A stretch of DNA of 64,000 nt from Bradyrhizobium sp. YR681 (GCF_000282615.1 NZ_AKIY01000019.1:1-64000), one strand, 5' to 3'. Counted from the first letter of the stretch, positions 9,073 through 17,251 are shown. Translations and numbers: made by a program. Notes: a model not told the origin generated them from the letters alone.

Positions 9073-9732
9073 CTAGTGGGACGATACCGGGGATCCCGTC
9101 TCGGGATGGATCTCGGCCGCCATCATGCCCTTGGAGCCGGGCCCGAAACGGACCAGAACGTACTGGCCGGGCCGCAGTTCGGTCATGCCGAAGCGACGCA
9201 GCGTCTCCATGTGCACGAAGATGTCGGGCGTGCCCTCGCCGCAGGTCAGGAAGCCGAAGCCACGCAGCCGGTTGAACCATTTGACCTGGGCCCGCTCCAG
9301 TCCGCTGGTCGGGGTGACCGTGACGTGGGTGCGCGGCGGCAGCATCTGGGCCGGATGGATCGCGGTCGACTCGTCCATCGAGACGACGCGGAAGGCCTGG
9401 TAGCCCTTGGCGCGCTGGATGCACTCGACGACGATGCGGGCGCCTTCATAGGCGGTCTGAAAACCGTCGCGCCTAAGCACGGTAACGTGCAGGAGCACGT
9501 CGGGCCAGCCATTGTCGGGAACGATGAAGCCGTAGCCCTTGGACGCGTCGAACCATTTGATGACGCCATGGACCTCAACGAGATTGGCACTGGCCTCGCC
9601 CAGCCCGGTGAAAGGGCTGAGCGCGCTGTCACGGCCAGCGCTGCCATGCTCGCCCGGCGTCAGGCGCCCCGGCGAAGTGCCCTGTCCGGGAACTCCAAGC
9701 TTCTTGGACTCAAATCCGTCCGACGACCCCAT
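9073..9732 (-). CDS. tandem cold-shock-domain protein
   Basis: 219 aa with two cold-shock domains. The first has VIKWFDASKGYGFIVPDNGWPDVLLHV (about 56-82); the second has VKWFNRLRGFGFLTCGEGTPDIFVHM (about 150-175). Each keeps the RNP1-like GYGF/GFGF and RNP2-like DV/IFVHV elements that bind single-stranded RNA or DNA. The linker and N-tail are flexible. Start uncertain: the ATG at 9732 has a G-rich upstream stretch; ATG 9756 and GTG 9768 are in frame. Such double-CSD proteins are typical of alphaproteobacteria and act as RNA chaperones. Confidence 0.85.
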   Translation of the reverse strand: MGSSDGFESKKLGVPGQGTSPGRLTPGEHGSAGRDSALSPFTGLGEASANLVEVHGVIKWFDASKGYGFIVPDNGWPDVLLHVTVLRRDGFQTAYEGARIVVECIQRAKGYQAFRVVSMDESTAIHPAQMLPPRTHVTVTPTSGLERAQVKWFNRLRGFGFLTCGEGTPDIFVHMETLRRFGMTELRPGQYVLVRFGPGSKGMMAAEIHPETGSPVSSH

Positions 9733-9931
9733 AACCCCGGACCCCACACATGCCATGCAACCCGCCACATTGGCGGCGCTCGAATCACGCGTCTTAAGAG
9801 AATGTTCTCAACTCGACGCGACGCGAATCTTTCGACTCAAAAGATAACACTCCCGGTTGCGACGCATAGACAAAAAAGAGATTCGCCGGAACCTATGAAC
9901 AGCTTGCACAGCCGCGAATCAAATTAACGCC

Positions 9932-10693
9932 TCAATTGCCGACGAAGGGCCCGAGCGTTTCGCCGATGTCGTGGCGGATGACGAGGTCGGCGATGTCGTC
10001 CTGCTCGGTCGGCTCGCGGTTGATGATCACCAAACGTGCACCGGCGTTCTTCGCCATCATCGGAAAGCCCGCCGCCGGCCAGACCACGAGCGAGGAACCG
10101 ATCGCGATGAAGAGGTCGCAATGTCGCGATAGCTCGGCTGCACGCTGCATTTCATCCTCCGGCATCATCTGGCCGAAGGAGATGGTTGCGGTTTTCACGG
10201 GCTCGTCGCACGCGGTGCAGTCGGGCGCGGCACCTTCGGCGTCGAAGCGCGCCTTCACCCAGTCGAGCTGATAGATCTGCCCACATCCGATGCACTTCGC
10301 AAAAGTTGTATTTCCATGAAGTTCAATTACGTGCTCGGCGGCGAACCCGGAGGCCTGGTGCAGATTGTCGATGTTCTGGGTGATGATTCCGGGAACCTTG
10401 CCGGCGCGGTAGAGCGAGGCCAGTGCGCGATGGCCGCGGCCGGGCCTTGCCGCCGCAAAGATCTCCTGCATCGCGAAACGGCGGCGCCAGGATTCGTCGC
10501 GCGCCTCCTGGCTTGCGACAAACTCGCCGAACTCGATCGGGCGATAGCGCGTCCAAATTCCGCCCGGCGAGCGGAAATCGGGGATGCCGCATTCGGTCGA
10601 GATGCCGGCGCCGGTGAACGGCACGATGGTCCTGGCTTCGGCGATCATGTCGCCGAGACGCTCAACGCCGCTGCGAAGATCCGATGCAAACAA
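9932..10693 (-). CDS. NAD-dependent protein deacylase (sirtuin family)
   Basis: 253 aa Sir2-type enzyme. Marks: GAGISTECGIPDFRSP (28-43, NAD binding), TQNIDNLH (105-112), catalytic H126 in ELHGN, and a zinc site of C134-x2-C137 and C159-x2-C162. It removes acyl groups from protein lysines using NAD+. The start is a TTG at 10693 with GGGAG nine bases upstream; an internal ATG at 10648 would remove residues just before the core. The gene stands alone. Confidence 0.9.
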   Translation of the reverse strand: MFASDLRSGVERLGDMIAEARTIVPFTGAGISTECGIPDFRSPGGIWTRYRPIEFGEFVASQEARDESWRRRFAMQEIFAAARPGRGHRALASLYRAGKVPGIITQNIDNLHQASGFAAEHVIELHGNTTFAKCIGCGQIYQLDWVKARFDAEGAAPDCTACDEPVKTATISFGQMMPEDEMQRAAELSRHCDLFIAIGSSLVVWPAAGFPMMAKNAGARLVIINREPTEQDDIADLVIRHDIGETLGPFVGN

Positions 10694-10991
10694 ACGCGGA
10701 CTCCCGGGTTTGCTGTTGCGCTAGCTGCAACATGCGCAAGCGACAAGATCGTTGACGCTCTTATCCACCGTCAAGCAAAGCGCAAAGAGGTTGCGAAGCA
10801 AAGCGCGGTCGGCAATTTTTCCGCCCTTCGCTTATCACAATCCTGCAATGCCTCCTCCCCATTGACGCCCCAATCAGAAGCGCCAATGCATGTGTTGAAT
10901 GCGACTCAGGGCCCGATGCGGCGGCAGCGCCTGAGCACACTCGTCAACACAGTCGAGTAGCACAGTCCAAGTGTGAACAGAGGGGATGGAC

Positions 10992-11156
10992 ATGACCGAA
11001 GACGAACAACGCAAGATTCGCGAACGCGACGAGATCGCCGCCCGTGTCGCCGCCTTCCGCGCCACCCAGGAAAAGTTCAAGCGAGAACGCGACGAGTATT
11101 TCGTGTCGACGCTGGAGAATGCCCGCAAGGTCGAGCGGCCCTCGCTCTGGCCTTAG
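10992..11156 (+). CDS. 54-aa charged hypothetical protein
   Basis: A short protein, MTEDEQRKIRERDEIAARVA then FRATQEKFKRERDEYFVSTL, ending RPSLWP. It is predicted to be almost entirely helical and strongly charged. It has a good GAGGGG site six bases before the ATG and ends 45 bp before a strong bidirectional terminator, so it looks like a real monocistronic gene. Function unknown. Confidence 0.7.
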   Translation: MTEDEQRKIRERDEIAARVAAFRATQEKFKRERDEYFVSTLENARKVERPSLWP

Positions 11157-11196
11157 CGGATCGTCTGCGCCTCAGGACGCGAGAGACACGCGAAAG

Positions 11197-11227
11197 AAAA
11201 AAGCCCGGAGCATCGCTCCGGGCTTTT
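11197..11227. terminator. bidirectional intrinsic terminator
   Basis: Perfect 10-bp stem AAGCCCGGAG/CTCCGGGCTT with a 5-nt loop, A-run on the left and T-run on the right. It serves both the 54-aa gene (plus) and the Gly/Tyr-rich gene (minus), which converge here. Confidence 0.85.
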
Positions 11228-11240
11228 CGCGTGGGGGCCG

Positions 11241-11528
11241 TTACCAGTGACGGTAATAGTGGCGGTGCCGATAGTACGGTCCATCGCCGTAATAGGCATA
11301 CGGGCCAGGCGCATAATAGGCGGGGCCGCCGTAATAGCCGTAGCCCGGACCGTAATAGCCGTAGGGGTGCGACGCGGCGACCGCGCCTGCGGTGATCGCG
11401 CCGGCGGCCAGACCGAATGCGAGGCCCGGACCGATGCCGCGACCACGCGCCTCGGCAGGCGCAGGCGCTGCGACCGCGGACACGCCAACGGCGGCGACGG
11501 TGGCCAGAACTGCCAATGTCATCTTCAT
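11241..11528 (-). CDS. Gly/Tyr-rich small exported protein
   Basis: 95 aa. A signal peptide (MKMTLAVLATVAAVGVSAVA ... PAEA) is followed by a Gly/Ala segment and a tail dominated by Tyr, Gly, Pro and His (SHPYGYYGPGYGYYGG ... YYRHRHYYRHW). The ATG is preceded by GGAGGAGAG. Similar low-complexity secreted proteins are frequent in Bradyrhizobium; no function is known. Confidence 0.75.
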   Translation of the reverse strand: MKMTLAVLATVAAVGVSAVAAPAPAEARGRGIGPGLAFGLAAGAITAGAVAASHPYGYYGPGYGYYGGPAYYAPGPYAYYGDGPYYRHRHYYRHW

Positions 11529-11679
11529 GCTCTCTCCTCCTTCACATCTCGCCAGAACAACGCGGCAAGACAAGTCGCCAGGGCAACGCGCACCGCCTGC
11601 GATCGTTGCACGCGGTGCGGAACCGAAGGCCGTCAAAAAAAATGTCCCGGCAGACGGAACGAAATCGCGCAGCCGGTAT

Positions 11680-11768
11680 TGGGCTTGTGAGTGCGGCGTC
11701 TCCGCTATCCGGTAGAGGCGACAGCACGAAAGCCCCGTCAGCATCTCCGCGATGCTGGCGGGGTTTTC
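11680..11768 (+). ncRNA. candidate small RNA ending in an orphan terminator
   Basis: A stable 13-bp hairpin (11733-11745 with 11751-11763, one G-T pair, loop TCCGC) is followed by TTTT, with no coding gene ending upstream on the plus strand. A second small hairpin (CGTCTC/GAGGCG) precedes it at about 11697-11720. The layout, stem-loop plus terminator without an ORF, fits a small RNA. No promoter could be assigned. Confidence 0.35.
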
Positions 11769-11880
11769 ATTTTCGCGCTCCAGGCGGGCTCTGTCCGGGC
11801 GGGTGCCGGGGATCGGGAACAAGTTTTTCGCGCCCACGTTGAGCCCGGCTTGATCCGAACGAGGTCAGTTGAGGCCCGAC

Positions 11881-12006
11881 ATGCCCGCGTGGCTCGAAGT
11901 GTTGCTCAATCTGTCCGGCTATGCCGGCTTCGTGGCGCTCGCGACCCGCGGCGCCGCGGGCCCGCGCGCCGCGACCGACGATGGGATCTCCAGCGACGAA
12001 CGCTAA
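11881..12006 (+). CDS. 41-aa hypothetical protein
   Basis: MPAWLEVLLNLSGYAGFVAL then ATRGAAGPRAATDDG. An amphipathic or hydrophobic N-terminal half is followed by a polar tail. GAGG lies nine bases before the ATG. It overlaps the end of the next, convergent gene by 4 bp. Plausible as a small membrane-associated protein, but supported only by the start site and composition. Confidence 0.45.
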   Translation: MPAWLEVLLNLSGYAGFVALATRGAAGPRAATDDGISSDER

Positions 12007-12200
12007 TTTGCGTGCGGCGGCTGACCCGCGGTGCGCACCAGCCGGTCGGCCTTGACCGCGACGCGCGTGTCCTCGAGCTGTGGCCGCAGCGAGAAGCTGA
12101 TCACCACGAAAGCGAGGCAGAACAGCGAGCCGACGATGGCAACGCGTCGGTAGGTGTGGCGGTCGCCCTGGTAAAACGACGGTTCTGAAAAAGGTGTCAT
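12003..12200 (-). CDS. small single-span membrane protein
   Basis: 65 aa: polar N-terminus MTPFSEPSFYQGDRHTYRR, a membrane segment VAIVGSLFCLAFVVISF and a soluble C-terminal part with SLRPQLEDTRVAVKADRLVR. Start at 12200; the extra in-frame upstream sequence is not protein-like. Function unknown. Confidence 0.6.
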   Translation of the reverse strand: MTPFSEPSFYQGDRHTYRRVAIVGSLFCLAFVVISFSLRPQLEDTRVAVKADRLVRTAGQPPHAN

Positions 12201-13059
12201 GGCAAAAGCTGCTTCTTGGCAAAGTCGTTGTTGTCTTTGCCCAACACCTATCCCAACCCGCGACGAGCGCAACGCGATTGGGCTTTTAACCTAACCGAAT
12301 AGGGTTATCGGCTTCCGCGAAAGCTTTCGTTAGCAGCTCGCGCGCCCTCTCGTGACGAGCACTGCCGCGAGAAGCGAGATGGCGAGGCCGCGCCATTCGT
12401 CGACCGGCTTTGTTCCAGCTTCGACTCCGCTTCGTTCTCAAAGAACGAATCGAACCCGACAAAACCGGCGCGGAGCAACTCTTAACAAGAGGTGTGGGTG
12501 ACATAAGAGGTGTGGGTGACGCCGGCACCAGCGCGCACGCCGGCTCGACGATGTCATCGCGGCGGCGACACCTGCGGTACTGACGGCCTGCCCTTGCGCA
12601 AACTCGCGTGCCGCCTTGGATGCCTGTCGTACCAGAACAGTCTTGCGAGCTCGACGACCATCTCGACAAACCAGCACGCATCCATGTTTGCTCTCCCCCT
12701 CGCCTATTGCCTATGCGGGGAATGAGAACGGGACTGTGCCTGAGCTCACGCTGCCTCGTTCTGACACAGGCACTGTGTCGACATGCGAGCAGGCATGACT
12801 TGTTCTGCATCCAACTCCATTTCGTTCCCGAAGAACGAATCGGAGTCGAAGACATCGGCGCGGAACGAGTGCTAACGATCGATGAAAGCGCGTCGTCACC
12901 TCGTCGGCGGCAGCGATCTTCGGTGGCAAGAGTGTCGGCACGGCCGCAACCACGATGCGGTCTGGCGGCAAGGTTCGCATCGCGCGCGGACGTGAGGATC
13001 GCGCTTTCCGATCGCCGCGCGCTCTGGATGTCTGCCGGCGGAGGTCCGCCGGCGCTTCC
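12201..13059. other. non-coding stretch with duplicated, decayed coding-like segments
   Basis: 859 bp without a convincing gene. It holds two diverged copies of a 56-bp segment (12431-12486 and 12821-12876, 42 of 56 positions equal). On the plus strand both translate into similar text (FVLKERIEPDKTGAEQLLT versus FVPEERIGVEDIGAERVLT), so both look like pieces of one old gene. An 18-bp-period tandem repeat (AAGAGGTGTGGGTGAC, 12487-12502 and 12505-12520) follows the first copy. Confidence 0.45.
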
Positions 13060-13197
13060 TCAAGCCGCCCGCCTCTCCTTTCCCTTTTCGGAAAAGCATT
13101 CGAGGATCTGGATGCGGAGTTCTTCTGCGGCCGGGCCTTCGACCTTCCTGAGCTGGTTCCAGAGCCGGATCACTTCGCGCTGTTTTTCGTTCGTCAT
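13060..13197 (-). CDS. 45-aa hypothetical protein
   Basis: MTNEKQREVIRLWNQLRKVE then GPAAEELRIQILECFSEKG, ending KERRAA. Predicted all-helical and charged. It is strongly supported by a near-perfect ribosome site, GGAGGTGACTC before the ATG. Function unknown; the single gene is flanked by non-coding DNA. Confidence 0.7.
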   Translation of the reverse strand: MTNEKQREVIRLWNQLRKVEGPAAEELRIQILECFSEKGKERRAA

Positions 13198-13399
13198 GAG
13201 TCACCTCCAAGGCGGCCCATAAGAACAAAATGAGAACGAAAAGTCCAGCCCTCGCGCGCGATATCCTGCGCAAATCGCCTCGAACCTTTTGGGGTTTCAG
13301 CGCCCGGTCACATGGCAGCGTCGCCGGACGAACATAGTCCGTCACCGCGGCGCTGTTGCTTTTTGGATTTTCAACCTTAAGTTCGTGCCATCCCGCGTT

Positions 13400-13477
13400 G
13401 GAGACGGCTGACGGCCAGGCGCTGAAATCCCATTGCCGTCAGTTTGGAAAGCCCCGTGCGCAAGCGCGGGGCTTTTT
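13400..13477 (+). ncRNA. candidate small RNA (hairpin plus terminator)
   Basis: An 8-bp hairpin CTGACGGC/GCCGTCAG (13408-13415 with 13435-13442, 19-nt loop) is followed five bases later by a strong GC terminator stem (13448-13477) ending in TTTTTT. No gene on the plus strand ends here. TTGCTT and TAAGTT at promoter-like spacing lie about 13350-13385. The structure is typical of a short regulatory RNA. Confidence 0.4.
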
Positions 13478-13589
13478 TCAATCAGGGTACGCGATGCATG
13501 CAGGGCGCGCGATGAATGGCGCCGTCGGTGGGAGGGAGATCGCGATCGCCGCGCATGATCTTCTCTTCGAAGAGTGAACCTCTTGCAGG

Positions 13590-13665
13590 CTGGCGCGTCT
13601 CATCAATGAAGCTTCCCCCAGGCTTCACCCCATCAGAAAGCCCCGCTTCCCCCAGGCGGGGTTTT
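13590..13665 (+). ncRNA. candidate small RNA with two hairpins sharing one loop
   Basis: Two consecutive stem-loops carry the identical 9-nt loop TTCCCCCAG: TGAAGC/GCTTCA at 13607-13627 and CCCCGC/GCGGGG at 13641-13661. The second is followed by TTTT and acts as a terminator. No convincing ORF precedes it. Repeated pyrimidine-rich loops of this sort are known in alphaproteobacterial small RNAs that pair with ribosome sites; that role is inference here. Confidence 0.4.
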
Positions 13666-13730
13666 CGCTTTCTTGCGGACGCCCCTGCCCCCATGCCTCG
13701 ACGGCACGCAGGCAGCGCGTCACGGCCGTA

Positions 13731-14027
13731 TCAGACGGAGTCCTTGGCCACCTTCAGCGGCGAGGCCTTGACCGACTTGCTCGCCGGCTTTGCAGCAAAC
13801 TGCATCGGCTCCTTGGTGAAGGGATTGACGCCCATGCGGGCTTCGGTCGCCGGCTTGTTCACGACCGACATCTTCACAAAACCGGGAATAACGAACTCGC
13901 CGGACTCGTTGAGCTCCTTATAGCCCACCGTGGCCATGTACTCGATGACCGACTTCACGTCGTTCTTCGAGAGCTGGGTGCCCTCGGCAATCGCATCGAT
14001 CAGCTGGGTCTTGGTCATCTTCGCCAT
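13731..14027 (-). CDS. HU-family DNA-binding protein
   Basis: 98 aa. Begins MAKMTKTQLIDAIAEGTQLS and has the HU/IHF fold: helix bundle, GFVKMSVVNKPATEARMGVNPFTKEPMQFAAKPASKSVKASPLK (in part) with the beta-arm and RMGVNPFTKEP in place of the usual RxGRNPxTGE. It is a nucleoid-associated dimeric DNA-bending protein. The ATG at 14027 has AAGGA upstream. Confidence 0.92.
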   Translation of the reverse strand: MAKMTKTQLIDAIAEGTQLSKNDVKSVIEYMATVGYKELNESGEFVIPGFVKMSVVNKPATEARMGVNPFTKEPMQFAAKPASKSVKASPLKVAKDSV

Positions 14028-14423
14028 GGTCGAAAGTCCTTTTGAATTGGGTGCGCGTGAGCTGCACGGGGCACTCTGCCGGGCACGCGACAAAGCCGCG
14101 CAGCGCGCTTTGTGTTCATGCCGGCGGTCAGGAAGTCACGGGGCTTAGAACCCATCGAGGCCGAAAACGCAAGCGGTGGTTCTACGTGAGTTCCGCCTCT
14201 TTTGGGGCCTCACGCGTCCCGGGCGGGCAATCGGCCGACGGCGATCGTCAGCCAGCCGGGATGAAGCGCAGTTCGACGACGGGCGCCTTGGCGGAGTCAA
14301 CATGGCGGAAGGTTTGAGTCACCTCGCCGTGAAACCTGTGGCCCGGCGCGCCTCGTTGACACTTCAGTAACCCAACACATCCAAGCTCCACATCAAGTAT
14401 CGTTGCGTTGGAGTACCCCCACA
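14028..14423. other. intergenic region, no gene seen
   Basis: 396 bp between divergent genes (HU on minus, the 100-aa protein on plus). It should carry both promoters; no clear boxes, hairpins or ORFs could be supported. Confidence 0.4.
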
Positions 14424-14726
14424 GTGCTGGATTTTGACGAGCTGCGTGAACTCGCGGCTGATGTTCGCATTTTCGTCGATGTCGCCGAAGACAAGGCCGA
14501 AGCGCTCAAGGCCGTGATTGCGGCTTATGACGTGGTGCTGGCGATCTTCCCTGCCGAGGAAGGCATGGGCCTCCATGTCATCAAGGGCAAGGAGATCCTG
14601 GACAGGATCGCGACATCGCGGACCACCACGATCTACAGCCACACCGCCATCGCGGTTCCCGATCTCGATCATGCCAGGGCGCTCAAATATCTGACGGCCC
14701 CGGTCGAGCAGCGGATCGCGGCGTAA
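14424..14726 (+). CDS. conserved-looking hypothetical protein (100 aa)
   Basis: Acidic soluble protein containing LDFDELRELAADVRIFVDVA, then AVIAAYDVVLAIFPAEEGMG and TTTIYSHTAIAVPDLDHARA. The chosen start is a GTG at 14424 with GGAG twelve bases upstream; a TTG at 14403 is also in frame. The pattern of alternating helices and strands suggests a small alpha/beta protein. No family recognised. Confidence 0.6.
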   Translation: MLDFDELRELAADVRIFVDVAEDKAEALKAVIAAYDVVLAIFPAEEGMGLHVIKGKEILDRIATSRTTTIYSHTAIAVPDLDHARALKYLTAPVEQRIAA

Positions 14727-14808
14727 CTGCAGACGCGGCGTTTCCTCGCAGGATTAGGAACAGTCGGCTCTGAGGCGACTTGACTGATCTCCAGATGAGG
14801 AGACTGCA

Positions 14809-14985
14809 ATGAGCGTTGAAGGTAAAGCCAAGGAAGCCGCCGGCTATATCAAGGAAGAGCTGAACGAGCACGGCAAGTCCCCCGAGAGCCAGAGGAAGGC
14901 TCAGGAGGGTCGTGACCTCAGGAACGAAGGCCGCGTCGAAGACGGCAAGCCGCCGAAGACGACGAAGCCCGGCACCGGTCACTAA
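14809..14985 (+). CDS. CsbD-like stress protein
   Basis: 58 aa, starting MSVEGKAKEAAGYIKEELNE and ending KPPKTTKPGTGH. It is extremely hydrophilic, Lys/Glu/Gly-rich and predicted helical. The KAKEAAGYIKEEL opening resembles CsbD-type general stress proteins. GAGGAG precedes the ATG and a strong terminator follows the stop. Function inferred only from this resemblance. Confidence 0.65.
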   Translation: MSVEGKAKEAAGYIKEELNEHGKSPESQRKAQEGRDLRNEGRVEDGKPPKTTKPGTGH

Positions 14986-14997
14986 CCGACTTTTCGA

Positions 14998-15031
14998 AAG
15001 CCGCCCCTGACGTGTCGGGGGCGGCTTTTTC
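14998..15031 (+). terminator. intrinsic terminator
   Basis: AAGCCGCCCC/GGGGCGGCTT stem, extended by GAC/GTC, followed by TTTTT. It closes the CsbD-like gene. Confidence 0.85.
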
Positions 15032-15127
15032 GTGTTCAAAATTCTTCCGCTCGCGATCGTGCCCATGCCCCGACTGGCAGGATGCTCCGGCTGTTGTATG
15101 GTCGGATGTGTTTCTCGCGAGGGGCGG

Positions 15128-15622
15128 ATGAAGATTGCCATTGTTGTCGCAGGCCTGATCGTCGTTGCAATCGCCGCCCTCGTGGCGATCCAGCCAGGCT
15201 TCCTGAAGCCCGCGTCGCTGGCGGCCGTGAAGAAGTCCGACATCCTCGGCTTTTCACCCGGAATGACATTCGAGGAGACGAACAAGGTCATCACGCAACG
15301 CCGCTACCGTTGCCGCCAGCTTCGCGAATCCTACACGCTCGAATGCGCGGTCGATGGCGCCAGGGTCACGATCGACAGCGACGAGGCGGATGCAAAACAC
15401 CCGATCTGGCGCGTCCATGCGGAGTTAAGCAATCCGGGGCCGCAGGACGTTGCCGTCAAATCGATCTCCGACCAGTTCAACGCCCAGCCGACCGGAGACG
15501 CCCGTGCGGGATGGATCTGGATCGTCGGTCGCGGGCTGAAGCTGAGCTACGACGGCAACGCCCTGAATCTCGTCGACGAGGCCGAGGAAACCAGGCGCAG
15601 CAAGGAAGGATCAAAACGCTAG
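15128..15622 (+). CDS. membrane-anchored hypothetical protein
   Basis: 164 aa. An N-terminal membrane anchor or signal (MKIAIVVAGLIVVAIAALVA) is followed by a periplasmic-looking domain: DILGFSPGMTFEETNKVITQ, with a Cys pair region RYRCRQLRESYTLECAVDGA, and WIVGRGLKLSYDGNALNLVD. The GFSPGMTFEE core recurs in secreted proteins whose role is unknown. The ATG at 15128 has GGGGCGG upstream. Confidence 0.65.
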   Translation: MKIAIVVAGLIVVAIAALVAIQPGFLKPASLAAVKKSDILGFSPGMTFEETNKVITQRRYRCRQLRESYTLECAVDGARVTIDSDEADAKHPIWRVHAELSNPGPQDVAVKSISDQFNAQPTGDARAGWIWIVGRGLKLSYDGNALNLVDEAEETRRSKEGSKR

Positions 15623-15648
15623 CGCGCCGCCGCAATTCCCGGGGATAT

Positions 15649-15906
15649 TCACTCGCGCATGTCCTTGATCGCAAGGTGGCATCCAAACGCCACCAGCACC
15701 AACGTGAACGACGCGCCGAGCAGGATTCGGAGCGTCAGTTCTGTCCCCTCGCTCACATACCTGACGTCGTGACGGTGCGCGTAACGCTGGGGATGTGCGG
15801 CGTCCGGCGCCTGAGGAGAACGCGTCAAGAGCACGAGCCACGCGACGGTCCCGCAAATCGCGGCGATCCGCGCAATCTTGCCCAAATTTTGAAGCCAGCG
15901 TTTCAT
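15649..15906 (-). CDS. two-span small membrane protein
   Basis: 85 aa. Two hydrophobic segments (IARIAAICGTVAWLVLL and LTLRILLGASFTLVLVAFGC) separated by a polar loop rich in His and Arg. It is the last of three small membrane-protein genes on this strand (16397 to 15649), spaced 12 bp and overlapping by 1 bp, which suggests an operon. Function unknown. Confidence 0.6.
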   Translation of the reverse strand: MKRWLQNLGKIARIAAICGTVAWLVLLTRSPQAPDAAHPQRYAHRHDVRYVSEGTELTLRILLGASFTLVLVAFGCHLAIKDMRE

Positions 15907-15918
15907 GCGGCCCCGATC

Positions 15919-16197
15919 TCAGGTCTTCGGCCCGGCCTGCAGCTTGAGAGCGCTGATCGCGACAAGAATGGCGAAGGCACAAAGTCCGTAGGTGAGCGCG
16001 TTCACGACCCAGCAAATGGCGATTCCCGCGAAGCTGGATCCTCCCACGGCTCCCCAGAACAAATACGCCGCGCTGATGCCGGGCCACTCCAGCGAAAGAT
16101 AAGCGAAGTCGGTCAGCGGCTCGATGGCGAGGAGCACCGAGGAGACCAGCGCGCCGATGGCCAATGCGATGATGAGGTTCGTTTTCACGGAGCGCAT
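15919..16197 (-). CDS. three-span small membrane protein
   Basis: 92 aa: MRSVKTNLIIALAIGALVSS, then a segment WPGISAAYLFWGAVGGSSFA and a third hydrophobic span. The ATG at 16197 overlaps the stop of the upstream gene (TGATG), indicating translational coupling. Function unknown. Confidence 0.6.
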   Translation of the reverse strand: MRSVKTNLIIALAIGALVSSVLLAIEPLTDFAYLSLEWPGISAAYLFWGAVGGSSFAGIAICWVVNALTYGLCAFAILVAISALKLQAGPKT

Positions 16198-16397
16198 CAC
16201 AATCCCAGCAGCCCGGCGAAGACAGGAATGAGGATATAGGCCGCGAGCCCGAGCAGGCCGCCCACGAGAAAGCGCGCAGCACGGCCGCGAATCTTCGGCT
16301 CGAGCCACGCGCAGACCGCCAATGCAGCCCGCTTCAGCCAGTGACCGGCGAGGCTTCCGACGAGATCGAACAGCAGTTCTGCAAAGACAGCGGCCAT
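16197..16397 (-). CDS. small hydrophobic protein
   Basis: 66 aa starting MAAVFAELLFDLVGSLAGHW, with an amphipathic middle (LKRAALAVCAWLEPKIRGRA) and a C-terminal membrane span (FLVGGLLGLAAYILIPVFAG). First gene of the three-gene membrane cluster. A GTG at 16415 is an alternative start, but the ribosome site GGAGG fits neither perfectly. Confidence 0.55.
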   Translation of the reverse strand: MAAVFAELLFDLVGSLAGHWLKRAALAVCAWLEPKIRGRAARFLVGGLLGLAAYILIPVFAGLLGL

Positions 16398-16492
16398 GGC
16401 GTTTAGTCGCCCCACCTCCGGCGGGGTTCAACCTGCCGGGAGTGACCATGTCGGTCGGCAGGCTCGGGACGTCGCCGAGGCCGCGACGGATT

Positions 16493-16693
16493 TTACACGG
16501 GGGATCGAGCGCGCCGTGTTCGTGATACGCGCTCTCCGCGCAAGAACTTCAAGCCCTCGATCGTGAGCTTCGGCGTGTCTTCGGGTTTTCCGGCGAGAAA
16601 GACCTTGAGGCGCTGGCGCGCATCAGTGGTCTGATCCTGCGTCAGGTTCACCATCATCCCGTACGCCTGCATGATCTTTTCAATCGTATCCAT
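16493..16693 (-). CDS. 66-aa hypothetical protein
   Basis: Starts MDTIEKIMQAYGMMVNLTQD, continues with QRLKVFLAGKPEDTPKLTIE and ends with a basic tail (SRTRRARSPV). Predicted helical. The composition and codon choice look genuine, but no ribosome site is obvious. Function unknown. Confidence 0.55.
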   Translation of the reverse strand: MDTIEKIMQAYGMMVNLTQDQTTDARQRLKVFLAGKPEDTPKLTIEGLKFLRGERVSRTRRARSPV

Positions 16694-16912
16694 GACCGTC
16701 AACGCCGCAAAGGGAACCAGGGTTCCCATTGAGGGGGCGCCGGAGGCCTTTATTTGGAGCGCCGCCTGTACGGCCTGGTCTGCGATGGGTCGCGGTCGGC
16801 ACCGCGATCATCGTCGAGACGTCTTTGATGTTTGCCCAATCACCGATCGCGCGCGAGCCCTGCATCAGATACCGCAGGCCTGCCGCGTACCTTGGCGGTG
16901 AGGCGTGCGATC

Positions 16913-17128
16913 TCAGGCAGCCTTGCGGTGCTGCTCGACGGCTGCGATGGCCCTGTTCGAGAGCATCAGGGTCCGGCTTTCGCCCTTCAGGATCTGGGTC
17001 TTGATGCTTCCCAACAGGATTTCGGCCGTCTGCTGCGGATCGGTGATCTCGCCTGATCGCTCCAGGTAATCCCAGGCGATCTGAAGCGAGCTTTCCATGA
17101 TGAGCGGGAGTGGTTCGGGTTCGGTCAT
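16913..17128 (-). CDS. 71-aa hypothetical protein
   Basis: MTEPEPLPLIMESSLQIAWD, then LERSGEITDPQQTAEILLGS and NRAIAAVEQHRKAA. An acidic, all-helical small protein resembling others annotated in Bradyrhizobium as hypothetical. No motif recognised. Confidence 0.6.
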   Translation of the reverse strand: MTEPEPLPLIMESSLQIAWDYLERSGEITDPQQTAEILLGSIKTQILKGESRTLMLSNRAIAAVEQHRKAA

Positions 17129-17251
17129 ATCAGACGAACGCCGCGCGGGCCCCGCTGTTCCTTCCGGCCTGCCCTTGGCGCTGGAGCCATGTGCCCGGCT
17201 TTCTCGCCGGCGGTGGGTTCTCTTTTGCGAGAATTCCCTGCATAGTGCGGC

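Noticed and set aside
12286..12855. 189-aa minus-strand gene
   Set aside because: Ser/Arg-rich antisense text spanning two decayed repeat copies; no ribosome site or domain.
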